Shown here: in pieces, positions 31,575-40,646 of the stretch
Layout of the letters: each line of letters opens with the position of its first letter
How positions within the stretch are numbered: position 1 is the stretch's first letter
Origin: Streptomyces sp. NP160
GTDB taxonomy: Bacteria; Actinomycetota; Actinomycetes; Actinomycetales; Quadrisphaeraceae
DNA length: 64,000 bases
Assembly (NCBI RefSeq): GCF_006335115.1
Contig: NZ_VDMJ01000006.1
Coordinates: 155,881 to 219,880 of the forward strand
Reading direction: 5' to 3'
Notes under the pieces: generated by a model
What the model was told of the DNA's origin: nothing
The model's input: only the letters and a program-made list of their open reading frames with translations
Databases searched by the model: none
Position numbers and translations under genes: made by a program

Positions 31575-32272
31575 AGATCGGCGTCGTCACCTTCCCCGGC
31601 TCCCTGGACGACCGCGACGCCGCGCGCGCCGTGGTCCGCGGCGGCGGGGAGGCCGTGGCGCTGTGGCACGCCGACGCCGACCTGCGCGGGGTCGACGCCG
31701 TCGTCCTGCCGGGCGGCTTCTCCTACGGCGACTACCTGCGCGCCGGCGCCATCGCCAGCATCGCGCCCGTCATGGGGACCGTCGTCGAGGCGGCCCGCGG
31801 CGGCATGCCCGTGCTGGGCATCTGCAACGGCTTCCAGGTGCTGTGCGAGGCCGGGCTGCTGCCCGGCGCGCTCGTCCGCAACGACGTGCGCACCTTCGTC
31901 TGCCGCGACCAGCGCCTGCGCGTCGAGGACGCCTCCACCGCCTGGACCTCGTCGTTCGAGGACGGCCAGGAGATCGTCATCCCGCTCAAGAACGGCGAGG
32001 GCGGCTACAACGCCGACCAGCGCACCCTCGACGAGCTCGAGGGCGAGGGCCGCGTCGTCTTCCGCTACCTCGGCGGCAACCCCAACGGCTCCCAGCGCGA
32101 CATCGCCGGCGTCCGCGACGCCTCCGGGCGCGTCGTGGGCCTCATGCCGCACCCCGAGCACGCCACCGAGCCTGGCTACGGGCCGACCGAGCAGGGCGGC
32201 GGCGCCAGCGGGAACGGCACCGACGGCCTGGGCTTCTTCACCTCCGTGCTCCAGGCGCTCGCGAGCGCCTGA
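31571..32272 (+). CDS. purQ: FGAM synthase glutaminase subunit PurQ
   Basis: The 233-aa class I glutamine amidotransferase supplies ammonia to PurL. Motifs are [18 protein letters not shown], the nucleophile Cys in [15 protein letters not shown], and the His-x-Glu dyad in [12 protein letters not shown]. The length matches stand-alone PurQ. It is translationally coupled to purS. Confidence 0.97.
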   Translation: MKIGVVTFPGSLDDRDAARAVVRGGGEAVALWHADADLRGVDAVVLPGGFSYGDYLRAGAIASIAPVMGTVVEAARGGMPVLGICNGFQVLCEAGLLPGALVRNDVRTFVCRDQRLRVEDASTAWTSSFEDGQEIVIPLKNGEGGYNADQRTLDELEGEGRVVFRYLGGNPNGSQRDIAGVRDASGRVVGLMPHPEHATEPGYGPTEQGGGASGNGTDGLGFFTSVLQALASA

Positions 32273-32340
32273 GCCGTCGGCCGCTCGGGTGGTGACGCAC
32301 CGCACTGCCACAGCGGGCCGAGTGGGGGCGTCCTAGTCGA

Positions 32341-33417
32341 GTGGACCGACCGACCGACCTGACCGGGCGCACCGGAGGGGACCCCGACGAGGGCCCCGAG
32401 GACGTCGCGCGCGCCTTCCGCGCCGCCCTCGACGGCACGGACACCCCGTCCACTCCGGGGAGCAGGACGACGGCGACGGCGGGCGGCGCTGCCGGGCAGC
32501 GGCCGCCGCGGCCGTCCGCGCTGCTGTCGGCGGTCGAGCGCCGGGCGGCCCAGCTGCAGCGGCGCCGCCGGGCGACGGTGCTGGGGGGCGCCGCGGCAGC
32601 CGCGGCGGTGGCGGTCTTCGTCGGCAGCCTCGTGCTGCCCGGGCTCGACCTGTCGCTGGGCGGTGCGCAGAGCAGCTCGGCGGGTGGCGGAGCGGGCTCC
32701 AGCGCCGAGAGCGGGGACTCGGGTGGATCCGGGGGTGCTGCGGCACCCGCCGCCAGCGCCTCGGGCCCCACCGCGCTGCAGGACCGCGCCACCGGCACCA
32801 CGGCCAACTCGGCAGCGGCCGACGTGCCGACGCTCAGCGAGGCGTCGATGCTCACCGCCGCCGACCTGTCCGGCGCCTTCTCGGTGCCGGTCCAGGAGTC
32901 CGCGCCGGCCCCGGAGTCCACCCCCGGTCTGACGCTGGGCGCGTGCGTCGACGGGGACGCTGGCTCCGTGGAGGCGCCGCAGCTGTGGCGGGTCGACCTG
33001 GTCGCCGCACCCTCGGCGTCCGCGGCGGAGCCGCCGGGCGTGGTGGAGCGCGTCGCCGTCGTCCCCGAGCCCGCTGCCGCGACGTACGCCCTCGACCGGG
33101 TCCGGCAGGCGGCGGCCGGCTGCACCGGTCCGGGCCCGGAGGGCACCGAGCCGACCACCGAGCTCGACGCGAGCGCCGTGACGCCCGACGGCGGGCAGGC
33201 GCTCGTGCTGGCGTCGACGTCCGGCCAGGGGTCGCCGACGCTGCAGGTGCTCGTCGCCGTCGGCAGCGAGGTGGTCCAGCTGCAGGTGACCTCCGACGCG
33301 CCCAGCGCGCAGGCCGCCTACGACGCGCTCGTCCCCGCCGTGCGCACCGCCGTCCAGCGCGCCACCGGCGGTGCGGCCTCCTTCTCCGCTCCGCTGCCCT
33401 CCGCGGGGGCGCCGTGA
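32341..33417 (+). CDS. Membrane protein coupled to a sigma factor (possible anti-sigma factor)
   Basis: The 358-aa product has a cytosolic acidic N-terminus (EDVARAFRAALDG), a run RRAAQLQRRRRA, one membrane helix at about 78-100, a Ser/Gly/Ala-rich linker and an extracytoplasmic domain. That domain includes MLTAADLSGAFSVP and two Cys residues (GACVDGD, AAGCTGP). The LTAADLSGAF segment resembles [13 protein letters not shown] and [13 protein letters not shown] in the two downstream lipoproteins, suggesting a shared exported domain. Its stop overlaps the sigma gene in GTGA. A membrane protein coupled to an ECF-type sigma gene is often the anti-sigma factor, but no zinc-binding ASD motif is visible, so this is inference. 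Confidence 0.7.
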   Translation: MDRPTDLTGRTGGDPDEGPEDVARAFRAALDGTDTPSTPGSRTTATAGGAAGQRPPRPSALLSAVERRAAQLQRRRRATVLGGAAAAAAVAVFVGSLVLPGLDLSLGGAQSSSAGGGAGSSAESGDSGGSGGAAAPAASASGPTALQDRATGTTANSAAADVPTLSEASMLTAADLSGAFSVPVQESAPAPESTPGLTLGACVDGDAGSVEAPQLWRVDLVAAPSASAAEPPGVVERVAVVPEPAAATYALDRVRQAAAGCTGPGPEGTEPTTELDASAVTPDGGQALVLASTSGQGSPTLQVLVAVGSEVVQLQVTSDAPSAQAAYDALVPAVRTAVQRATGGAASFSAPLPSAGAP

Positions 33418-33977
33418 GCGTCGTCTCCCTGTTCCACCGGCCCCGCACCTCCGAGGCGCGGGGCTTCGAGGACCTCGTGGCCGCCCGCAGCGGCCCGCTG
33501 CTGTCCATGGCCCGGGGCCTGGTGCGCTCCGAGGCGGACGCGGAGGACCTCGTGCAGGAGGTGCTGGCCAAGGCCCTGGTCAGCTGGGAGAAGGTGAGCG
33601 CTGCGTCCGACCCGGCCGCGTACGTCAACCGGATGCTCGTCAACCAGGCGATGAGCTTCTGGCGGCGGGCCTCCACGCGCCGCGAGCGGACGACCGAGCC
33701 CGAGGAGCTGCCCGAGCCGGTGGCCGGGGGCGTCGACGACGGCGCCGGCCACCGTGGCGACCGCGACGCGCTGCTCAGCGCGCTGCGCCGCCTGCCGCCG
33801 CGGCACCGGGCGGTGCTGGTGCTGCGCTACTACGAGCAGCTGCCCGACGCGGAGATCGCCGACCTGCTCGGCATGGCCCAGGCGACGGTGCGCAGCAGCG
33901 CCGCGCGCGGCCTGGCCGCACTGCGCCGCGACGGCGTGCTGCTGGGTGGAGAGGGCTCCACCGAGCCCGCCCGCTGA
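33414..33977 (+). CDS. RNA polymerase sigma factor, SigE-family/ECF type
   Basis: The 187-aa sigma factor has region 2 FEDLVAARSGPLLSMARGLV, then AEDLVQEVLAKALVSWEKV, and region 4 LRRLPPRHRAVLVLRYYEQL, AEIADLLGMAQATVRSSAARGLAAL (helix-turn-helix for -35 binding). It lacks regions 1 and 3, as ECF factors do. The YYEQLPDAEIADLLG block is typical of the actinobacterial SigE-family group. It overlaps the upstream membrane protein by 4 bases. Two lipoproteins follow. Confidence 0.92.
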   Translation: MSVVSLFHRPRTSEARGFEDLVAARSGPLLSMARGLVRSEADAEDLVQEVLAKALVSWEKVSAASDPAAYVNRMLVNQAMSFWRRASTRRERTTEPEELPEPVAGGVDDGAGHRGDRDALLSALRRLPPRHRAVLVLRYYEQLPDAEIADLLGMAQATVRSSAARGLAALRRDGVLLGGEGSTEPAR

Positions 33978-34035
33978 CGGCGGCGCTGCTGGCACCCGCC
34001 TGCAACGGGGTGTTCTTCCGCCGCGTCTTGCGCAC

Positions 34036-35514
34036 GTGATCCTCGCGAGGGCCTTCGCGCTCGGTGCCGCCGCCGTGCTGTCCCCGGCGCTGGCCGCTTG
34101 CGGCCCGTCCACCGCGGTCGTCGACCCAGGGGCCGCGGGGGTGGCGACGGTCGGCGGCGTCGCGCACTCGGCACTGCACGACACCGCCCGGTGGGCCTCC
34201 CCACCTCCCCTGGCGTCGCGTCGCCGGCTGCTGCAGGCCGCCGATCTCGACGAGGCGCTCCCCGGCGGTTCCGCAGCGGACCGCTGGCACCAGGCGATGG
34301 TCGACATGCAGTCCGCGTGGCTGCGCCGCCAGTGCGAGCGCGGACCGTTCGGCGACGACGGAGGGCCGACCGCTGCCGCCGGGACCGCCCCCAGCGGGGA
34401 GGTGACGCAGGCCTGGGCCCGCGGTGTCGTGAGCCTGGAAGGGCCCAGCCAGTTCGCCACCACCGAGGCCCTGCGCTGGGACGACAGCGGGCAGGCCGCA
34501 TCCGCATGGGTGGCAGACGTCGCCGCCGAGGCCGAGCGCTGCGAGGGCGCCGTCGTCGTCGACCCCCTGGGGACGGCGGAGAGCGGCGGAGCGTCCGCCG
34601 GTGGCGGCGCTGACGTGGTGGTGGTCGCCCGGTCGTGGACGGGCAGCGGCGCGGACCTGGCTCCGGGGGACGGGCCCGGCGTCCGGTGGAGCGCGGTGGC
34701 GCTCGTGGCGGTCGGGGCGACGGCCCTGCAGGTCGAGCTCACCGAGGCGGGTGCGTCAGCTGGGGCCGCGGGCGCCTCCGTGGCGGCGCTGCTGGAGGTG
34801 ACGGCTGCCCGGGTGCAGGACGCCGACGACGCCGTGCGCCTCAGCGGTGTCGACGACACTGCGCTCGCGCCCTTCGACGACGACGCCGTGCGGGAGGCCG
34901 TCCCTCCGCTGCACACCGTCGGCCCGCCGCCGGAGGTGCTGCTGGACAGCGCCGGCGACGTGGCCGCCGCCTTCCCCGACAGCGGTGCGTGGGAGGGCGT
35001 CGGTGAGGCGGCCGTCGGCGGCGGGTGGCTCCTCTCGTGGTGCGACCCGGGGACGTGGCTGCCGCTCGGGACCGCCGAGCAGCCGTCCGAGGTGGGTGGC
35101 CTCTGGGTGCCCGAGGGGACCGCTCGGCAGGACGGCCCGCCTGCCCTCCTCGTCGACGTCGACGTCCTGCGCTGGTCACCCGACGCGGTGGCTGCGCCCG
35201 GATCGCCCGCGGGGTACGCGTGGGCCGACGCCGTCAGCACCGACGCGGCCGACTGCCCGCGGGCGCACACCGCCGCCGCGGGCGCGCTGCCGGGCACGTG
35301 GTCCAGCGCAGCCGTCACCGCCGACGACGACGGTGCGTGGCGCGTGCAGGTCGCCACCACCGGTGGTCCGACCGCCGTGCGGGTGCGCGTGCGCCTGGCC
35401 GCAGGCGCCACCGAGGCCCAGGCAGACGCCGCCGCCACGTCGGCGGCGGCGCTGACGAGGCGGGTGGTGGCGAACGTCGTCCGCGCCGACACCGCAGCGC
35501 TGGAGCGCTCGTGA
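34036..35514 (+). CDS. Two-domain lipoprotein downstream of the sigma factor
   Basis: The 492-aa protein starts with a signal peptide ending in a lipobox ([12 protein letters not shown]). Two related extracytoplasmic halves follow. The first has [14 protein letters not shown] and [20 protein letters not shown] with EAERCEGAV; the second has [33 protein letters not shown]. The repeats suggest an internal duplication of the domain seen once in the next gene. GTG at 34036 is the start. No enzyme motif was found; it may be an envelope sensor or a target of the adjacent sigma factor (inference from position). Its stop overlaps the next gene by 4 bases. Confidence 0.75.
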   Translation: MILARAFALGAAAVLSPALAACGPSTAVVDPGAAGVATVGGVAHSALHDTARWASPPPLASRRRLLQAADLDEALPGGSAADRWHQAMVDMQSAWLRRQCERGPFGDDGGPTAAAGTAPSGEVTQAWARGVVSLEGPSQFATTEALRWDDSGQAASAWVADVAAEAERCEGAVVVDPLGTAESGGASAGGGADVVVVARSWTGSGADLAPGDGPGVRWSAVALVAVGATALQVELTEAGASAGAAGASVAALLEVTAARVQDADDAVRLSGVDDTALAPFDDDAVREAVPPLHTVGPPPEVLLDSAGDVAAAFPDSGAWEGVGEAAVGGGWLLSWCDPGTWLPLGTAEQPSEVGGLWVPEGTARQDGPPALLVDVDVLRWSPDAVAAPGSPAGYAWADAVSTDAADCPRAHTAAAGALPGTWSSAAVTADDDGAWRVQVATTGGPTAVRVRVRLAAGATEAQADAAATSAAALTRRVVANVVRADTAALERS

Positions 35515-36272
35515 GCCCCGGCGCCGCCCCAGCCGCGCGCGGCGGCGCGGCGGCGCTCGTGGTCGTCCTCCTGCTGACCGGGTGCGCCGGGGGCGTGACG
35601 GCCCGCACGCCCCCGGCGGGCACCTCGCAGGCGCCGGACCCGCTGCCGCCCGGTCCCCTGCTGACCACGGACGACCTCGACGGCGCGCTCCCCGGCCTGT
35701 CGGCCGACGCCGGGCTGCGTCCCCGGTGGGAGCTCAGAGACGACCTGTGGGAGCTGAGCCTCCTGCGCGCGCGGTGCGGTGCCGACCCGGCGTCGTCGGC
35801 TGCGGCCATGCCGGCGCCGTCGGGGCCGGTCACCGTCGAGCACCGCGCGGAGCAGTGGTGGCAGGGCACCTCGCCCCAGTACGCCACCCTCGACGTGCTG
35901 CGCTGGCCCGACGGCGAGGGCGGCGGGGCGCAGGCGTGGGTCGACGGCGCCGTCGCCGCGGAGGCGACGTGCCGGGAGGCCGTCGTCCTGCCCGAGCAGC
36001 CGGGAGCCGACGGCGGGCCGGAGGTGACGGCGGTCGTGCGGCCCTGGGAAGTGCCCCACAGCGGGGGCGGTCCGGGCACGAGGCCGCTGCCGCAGTGGCA
36101 GGTCGGGGGCTTCGCCGTCGACGGGTCCACGGCGCTCGTCGTCCGGGCGGGGCAGTGCAGCGCACCGACGGCGCAGGCGGCGTGGGAGCTGGCCGCACCG
36201 GGACTACCGGCGCTGCTGGCGCGGGTCGCGCAGCGGGCGGAGCGCTCGACAGCGGCCTCGTCGTCGTCCTGA
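35511..36272 (+). CDS. Single-domain lipoprotein paralogue
   Basis: The 253-aa protein has a lipoprotein signal ([14 protein letters not shown]) and one copy of the domain found in its upstream neighbour: [16 protein letters not shown], then [26 protein letters not shown] with AEATCREAV. Two Cys residues in the mature domain (ARCGADP, GQCSAP) may pair. GTG at 35511 overlaps the preceding stop. Together with 32341-35514 it forms a compact membrane/sigma/lipoprotein unit lodged between purQ and purL. Function is unknown. Confidence 0.75.
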   Translation: MSPGAAPAARGGAAALVVVLLLTGCAGGVTARTPPAGTSQAPDPLPPGPLLTTDDLDGALPGLSADAGLRPRWELRDDLWELSLLRARCGADPASSAAAMPAPSGPVTVEHRAEQWWQGTSPQYATLDVLRWPDGEGGGAQAWVDGAVAAEATCREAVVLPEQPGADGGPEVTAVVRPWEVPHSGGGPGTRPLPQWQVGGFAVDGSTALVVRAGQCSAPTAQAAWELAAPGLPALLARVAQRAERSTAASSSS

Positions 36273-36283
36273 CCTGCGGTGTT

Positions 36284-36311
36284 CTGACGCGTCCACGCAG
36301 GTCACTACGCT
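36284..36311 (+). promoter_or_regulatory. purL promoter (probable leaderless transcript)
   Basis: CTGACG (36284-36289) and TACGCT (36306-36311) form -35 and -10 boxes with a 16-base spacer. TACGCT ends 8 bases before GTG at 36320, without an SD sequence, so purL is likely to be transcribed from its own leaderless promoter rather than only by read-through from the lipoprotein genes. Confidence 0.55.
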
Positions 36312-36319
36312 CTGGGCAC

Positions 36320-38626
36320 GTGAGCCTGCTCGACACCGTGGACCACGCCGCAGCGACGCCCGACCACGAGCTGCCCTACGGCGAGCTCGGGCTCAAGGAC
36401 GACGAGTACGAGCGGATCTGCACGATCCTCGGCCGCCGCCCCACCGCGTGCGAGCTGGCCATGTACTCGGTCATGTGGAGCGAGCACTGCTCCTACAAGT
36501 CCTCCAAGACGCACCTGCGCCAGTTCGGGGTCAAGACCACCGACGCGATGCGCGAGAAGCTGCTGGTGGGCATCGGCGAGAACGCCGGCGTCGTCGACAT
36601 CGGCGACGGCTGGGCGGTCACCTTCAAGGTGGAGAGCCACAACCACCCCAGCTACGTCGAGCCCCACCAGGGCGCGGCGACCGGCGTCGGCGGCATCGTG
36701 CGCGACATCCTGGCCATGGGCGCCCGGCCCGTCGCCGTCATGGACTCCCTGCGCTTCGGCGCGCTCGACCACCCCGACACCGCCCGCGTGGTGCCCGGCG
36801 TCGTCGCCGGTGTCGGCGGGTACGGCAACTGCCTGGGCCTGCCCAACGTCGGCGGCGAGGTCATCTTCGACCCGGTCTACCAGGGCAACCCCCTGGTGAA
36901 CGCGCTGTGCGTGGGCACCATGCGCCACGAGGACATCCACCTGGCCAACGCCACCGGCGAGGGCAACCTCGTGGTGCTGTTCGGCTCCCGCACCGGCGGA
37001 GACGGCATCGGCGGCGTGTCCGTTCTCGCCTCGGAGACCTTCGACGAGGGCGGTCCGTCGAAGCGGCCCGCCGTGCAGGTGGGCGACCCGTTCGCCGAGA
37101 AGCTGCTCATCGAGTGCTGCCTGGAGCTCTTCCACGCCGGTGTGGTCGCCGGCATCCAGGACCTCGGCGGCGCCGGCCTGTCCTGCGCCACCTCCGAGCT
37201 CGCCTCTGCCGGGGACGGCGGCATGGCCGTCCGCCTCGACGCGGTGCCGCTGCGCGACTCCTCGCTGCGCCCGGAGGAGGTGCTGATGAGCGAGTCGCAG
37301 GAGCGGATGATGGCCGTGGTGGAGCCGCACCACCTCGACGCGTTCCTGGCCATCACCTCCAAGTGGGAGGTGGAGGCCACCGTCATCGGCGAGGTGACCG
37401 GCACCGGCCGGCTGCAGATCACCTGGAACGGCGAGACCGTGGTCGACGTGCCGCCGCGCACCGTCGCCCACGAGGGCCCCGTCTACGTCCGCCCGTGGGC
37501 CCGCCCGGCCGACATGGACGTGCTCCAGGCCGACCCGGCCGAGGCGCTGGAGCGCCCGACCTCCGGTGAGGAGCTGCGCGGGCAGGTGCTGCAGCTGGCC
37601 GGCTCCGCCAACCTCTGCAGCCGCGCCTGGATCACCGACCAGTACGACCGGTACGTGCTCGGCAACACCGCCCTGGCCATGCCCGACGACGCCGGCGTGG
37701 TGCGCGTGGACGAGGAGAGCGGCCTCGGCGTGGCGGTGTCGCTGGACGCCAACGGCCGCTTCGCCCACCTCGACCCGCGGGTCGGCGCGCAGCTGGCGCT
37801 CGCGGAGTCCTACCGCAACGTCGCCACCGCCGGTGCGGTGCCGCTGGCCGTCACCGACTGCCTCAACTTCGGCTCCCCGGAGGACCCGGGCGTCATGTGG
37901 CAGTTCTCCGAGGCCGTCACGGGGCTCGCCGACGCCTGCGTCGAGCTCGGCGTGCCGGTGACCGGGGGCAACGTCAGCTTCTACAACCAGACCGGCCACG
38001 AGCCGATCCACCCGACGCCGGTGGTGGGCGTGCTGGGCGTCCTCGACGACGTCGCCCGCCGCACCCCGTCGGGCTGGGCCGAGTCCGGCCAGCAGATCTA
38101 CCTGCTGGGCACCACCCGCGAGGAGCTGTCGGGCTCGGAGTGGGCCTGGGAGGTGCACGGCCACCTCGGCGGTCTGCCGCCGGCTGTGGACCTCGAGCAC
38201 GAGAAGGTGCTCGCCTCGGTGCTGGTCAACTCCTCGCGCGACGGCCTGGTGGACGCCGCGCACGACCTGTCCGAGGGCGGCCTCTCGCAGGCCCTGGTCG
38301 AGGGCTGCCTGCGCCGCGGCGTCGGTGCCCGCGTGTGGCTGGGCGAGCTGTGCGAGCGCGACGGCGTCGACGCAGCCACCGCGCTGTTCAGCGAGTCGGC
38401 CGGTCGCGTCGTCGTCGCCGTCCCCCGCGAGGAGGAGGTGCGCTTCACCGACATGTGCAGCGCCCGCGGGATCGCGCACCTGCGCATCGGCGTGACCGAC
38501 GGCGTGGAGGCGGCCGGCGAGGAGGCGGTGCTCGACGTCTCCGCCGACGCCCCGCTCTTCACGGTGCCGCTGTCGGAGCTGCGCGCCGTGCACACCCGGA
38601 CCCTCCCCGAGGTCTTCGGCTCCTGA
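36320..38626 (+). CDS. purL: FGAM synthase large subunit PurL
   Basis: This 768-aa synthetase is of the small (PurS/PurQ-dependent) type; it converts FGAR to FGAM using ATP and ammonia from PurQ. Key segments are [72 protein letters not shown] and [18 protein letters not shown] at 36320 is chosen by the leaderless promoter; a longer frame overlaps the lipoprotein gene. Downstream are tandem TGATCA-type repeats. Confidence 0.97.
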   Translation: MSLLDTVDHAAATPDHELPYGELGLKDDEYERICTILGRRPTACELAMYSVMWSEHCSYKSSKTHLRQFGVKTTDAMREKLLVGIGENAGVVDIGDGWAVTFKVESHNHPSYVEPHQGAATGVGGIVRDILAMGARPVAVMDSLRFGALDHPDTARVVPGVVAGVGGYGNCLGLPNVGGEVIFDPVYQGNPLVNALCVGTMRHEDIHLANATGEGNLVVLFGSRTGGDGIGGVSVLASETFDEGGPSKRPAVQVGDPFAEKLLIECCLELFHAGVVAGIQDLGGAGLSCATSELASAGDGGMAVRLDAVPLRDSSLRPEEVLMSESQERMMAVVEPHHLDAFLAITSKWEVEATVIGEVTGTGRLQITWNGETVVDVPPRTVAHEGPVYVRPWARPADMDVLQADPAEALERPTSGEELRGQVLQLAGSANLCSRAWITDQYDRYVLGNTALAMPDDAGVVRVDEESGLGVAVSLDANGRFAHLDPRVGAQLALAESYRNVATAGAVPLAVTDCLNFGSPEDPGVMWQFSEAVTGLADACVELGVPVTGGNVSFYNQTGHEPIHPTPVVGVLGVLDDVARRTPSGWAESGQQIYLLGTTREELSGSEWAWEVHGHLGGLPPAVDLEHEKVLASVLVNSSRDGLVDAAHDLSEGGLSQALVEGCLRRGVGARVWLGELCERDGVDAATALFSESAGRVVVAVPREEEVRFTDMCSARGIAHLRIGVTDGVEAAGEEAVLDVSADAPLFTVPLSELRAVHTRTLPEVFGS

Positions 38627-38636
38627 CCCCCCCTCC

Positions 38637-38726
38637 CCGTCCGTGATCATGGACGAACGGCCACCAGACCGTCCGTGATCATGGGCAGTCGGCCACCAGA
38701 CCGTCCGTGATCATGGGCAGTCGGCC
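38637..38726 (+). repeat. TGATCA-family tandem repeats (locus B), 32-bp unit, nearly 3 copies
   Basis: Units of 32 bp start at 38637, 38669 and 38701; each begins CCGTCCGTGATCATGG and continues to CGGCCACCAGA, the third ending after CGGCC. Copies 2 and 3 are identical over their shared length, and copy 1 differs at a few bases in the middle. They lie just after purL, all in the same orientation, opposite to locus C beyond the frameshifted gene. Confidence 0.9.
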
Positions 38727-38811
38727 GCGTCGTCGCCTCCGCGCGGCAGGTCGTCCACAGGCTCGACGCTGCCGCGGGCAGGGGTGGGCCCGGTGGCGCC
38801 ACGCTGCAGCG

Positions 38812-39724
38812 GTGGTGCGGCTTCCCGTCCTGGCTGACGTCCTCCCTCCCTTCACCCGGTCGACGCTGGCGGAGGTGGGCCGGACGCGGCACCAGCTGGC
38901 GGCCCTGCTCGCCGGCGGCGCCGTCGTCCAGCCGTTGTGGGGGGTCTACCTGGACGCGCGGCTCGTCGGCGACCCGCTCGCCGTGGCCCAGGCGTCGTCC
39001 CTCGCGCTGCCGCCCCACGTCGTCCGCTGCCGGGCCACGGCCGCCGTGGTCCACGGGGTCGACCCGCGCGGACCGGCGCTGGACACCTCCCCGGTGCCTC
39101 TGCAGGGCCTGGTGCCGGCCAGCAACCGCACCCCGAAGTGGCGCGGGGCGTCGATCTTCGAGGCGCCGCTGGCCGCGCACGACGTCATGGAGGTCGGCGG
39201 GGTGCTGGTCACCACCCCCCGAGCGCACGGCGCTGGACTGCGCCCGCTACCTGTCCCCGCCGATGGCGCTGGCAGTGCTGGACCGCATGGACCGGCTCGG
39301 ACTGGTCGACCCCGAGGTGCTGCGGGTGCGCATCGAGGAGTTCAAGGGCGACCGCGGCGTAGGGCAGGCGCGCTACCTCATCGTGCACATGGACGGTGGC
39401 GCAGAGTCCTACGGGGAGTCGTGGTTCCGGCTGCGGCTGCTGGATGCGGGCTTCCCGCGTCCTGACGTGCAGGTCTGGGTGCCGGAGCATCGGCCGGGTG
39501 CGATGCGGTTGGAGCTGGGGTGGGAGGGGTTGCGCAAGGCTGGTGAGTACGACGGGGAGGAGTTCCACTCCACGCAGGAGCAGCGGGATGCCGACGATGC
39601 GCGCCGGCTCCGGCTGGAGCGGGAGTTCGGGTGGCGGGTGCTGCCGGCGCGCAAGGGTGCGGTGCTGGGGCGGTCGCTGGAGCTGGAGCTGGCGTTCGGG
39701 GAGCTGCTGGGGATGGAGCCGTAG
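38812..39724 (+). pseudogene. Frameshifted AbiEi-like/DUF559-type nuclease-fold protein
   Basis: Two frames together make one protein of about 300 aa. The first (from GTG 38812/38815) encodes an N-terminal domain FTRSTLAEVGRTRHQLAALL, GVYLDARLVGDPLAVAQA, ending VLVTTP. The second continues ERTALDCARYLSPPMALAVLD, RVGQARYL-like text, AESYGESWFRLRLLDAGFP, EYDGEEFHSTQEQRDADDARR. The break falls in a C6 run at 39215-39220; removing one C joins the frames. The C-terminal half resembles the Vsr-like endonuclease-fold part of actinobacterial proteins whose N-terminus looks like an AbiEi antitoxin HTH. It could be a decayed gene, a phase-variable gene or a sequencing error. It is flanked by oppositely oriented TGATCA repeats. 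Confidence 0.75.
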
Positions 39725-39745
39725 ATCCGTCAGCGGACGTGGTGA

Positions 39746-39810
39746 GGGTGGCGGACGCCCATGATCACGGTGGGAGGGGTGGCCGACCGTCCATGATCAC
39801 GGTGGGAGGG
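39746..39810 (-). repeat. TGATCA-family tandem repeats (locus C), two copies, inverse of locus B
   Basis: Two tandem units with CCATGATCACGGTGGGAGGG occur at the ends of about 39746-39778 and 39779-39810, preceded by GGTGGCGGACGC and GGTGGCCGACCGT respectively. Read on the minus strand they begin like locus B (CCGTGATCATGG). They lie between the stop of the frameshifted gene and the sterol carrier-like gene. Confidence 0.88.
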
Positions 39811-39847
39811 GGTGAGGGGGTCGGTGAGCGGTGAGACAGTGGGAGGC

Positions 39848-40225
39848 GTGCCAGCCCGTCGACGCACCGATCCCGCGGCCGGCCGCGAGGCGCTGAGCCG
39901 CTGGCGGTCCGACCCCTCCGCCGCCGACAGGACGACGACGGCCACCGCCGTCCGGTCCACCCTCGAGGACCTCGCCGAGCGCGCCCCCGGCCACAGCGTG
40001 GAGGTGCGCGTGGCGCCGTTCGGCGTGGTGCAGTGCGTCGAGGGCCCGCGCCACACGCGCGGCACACCGCCCAACGTGGTCGAGACCGACGCCGCCACCT
40101 GGCTGTCGCTGGCCACCGGAGACCTGCGCTGGGCCGAGGCCGTCGACGCCGGCCGGGTGCGCGCCAGCGGTTCTCGGGCCGACCTGTCGGACCTGCTCCC
40201 CCTGGTCCCGGCGGGTGCCGCGTGA
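39848..40225 (+). CDS. Sterol carrier family protein
   Basis: The 125-aa protein belongs to the small actinobacterial sterol-carrier-like family found beside purL/purF. It has [37 protein letters not shown], then [22 protein letters not shown] and [14 protein letters not shown]. The SCP2-like fold usually binds lipophilic ligands; no ligand is known here. GTG at 39848 is the start. Its stop overlaps the next gene in GTGA. Confidence 0.88.
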   Translation: MPARRRTDPAAGREALSRWRSDPSAADRTTTATAVRSTLEDLAERAPGHSVEVRVAPFGVVQCVEGPRHTRGTPPNVVETDAATWLSLATGDLRWAEAVDAGRVRASGSRADLSDLLPLVPAGAA

Positions 40226-40599
40226 GCGCCGACCAGCCCGACCAGCCCGAGCAGCACCCCGAGCGGCTCCAGCGCCCCGAGCCGCCGCGCCGCGTCCGGG
40301 TGAACCGCAGCCCCCGCTACGGCGTGTTCCTGGTGGGCGGCGCGCTCCTCGGCGCCGTCGTGGCCCTCGGGCTCACCTTCAGCGAGCCGGCCACCGAGTA
40401 CGGCTACGCCTCCACCCTGGGCTACCTCGTGGTGGCGCTCGGCCTGCTCGGAGCCCTGGTCGGCGGTCTGGCCGCGGTCGTGGCGGGTGCGGTGCTCGAG
40501 CGCCAGCAGCGGCGCCAGGAGGACCGCGACCGGGGGAGTCGCCAGGCCCCTCCGCAGGGCGGCGCGGCCCCGCGCGGGCAGGGCCGTCGGCGGGACTGA
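40222..40599 (+). CDS. Two-helix membrane protein upstream of purF
   Basis: The 125-aa protein has a Pro/Glu-rich N-terminus, two membrane helices (about 34-53, [20 protein letters not shown], and 66-93, [22 protein letters not shown]) and a basic Gln/Arg-rich tail. It is coupled to the sterol carrier gene by 4 bases and is 47 bases from purF. Homologues at this place are common in actinobacteria, annotated as hypothetical. Function is unknown. Confidence 0.8.
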   Translation: MSADQPDQPEQHPERLQRPEPPRRVRVNRSPRYGVFLVGGALLGAVVALGLTFSEPATEYGYASTLGYLVVALGLLGALVGGLAAVVAGAVLERQQRRQEDRDRGSRQAPPQGGAAPRGQGRRRD

Positions 40600-40646
40600 G
40601 GCTCGCGGCGGCGCGAGCAGCGTCCGCTCTGTGGGAGCATGGTCGC

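Noticed and set aside
35582..36319. Upstream extension of purL to 1014 aa
   Set aside because: It overlaps the lipoprotein gene in another frame and has Arg/Ala/Gly shadow text; PurL homology starts after GTG 36320.
36305..38650. A 781-codon minus-strand frame across purL
   Set aside because: Same shadow effect; no domain, His/Asp/Val-rich text, fully covered by purL.
38637..38726. Short regularly spaced repeats suggested a CRISPR array
   Set aside because: The 32-bp units are directly adjacent without unique spacers, and there are no cas genes; they belong to the TGATCA family.
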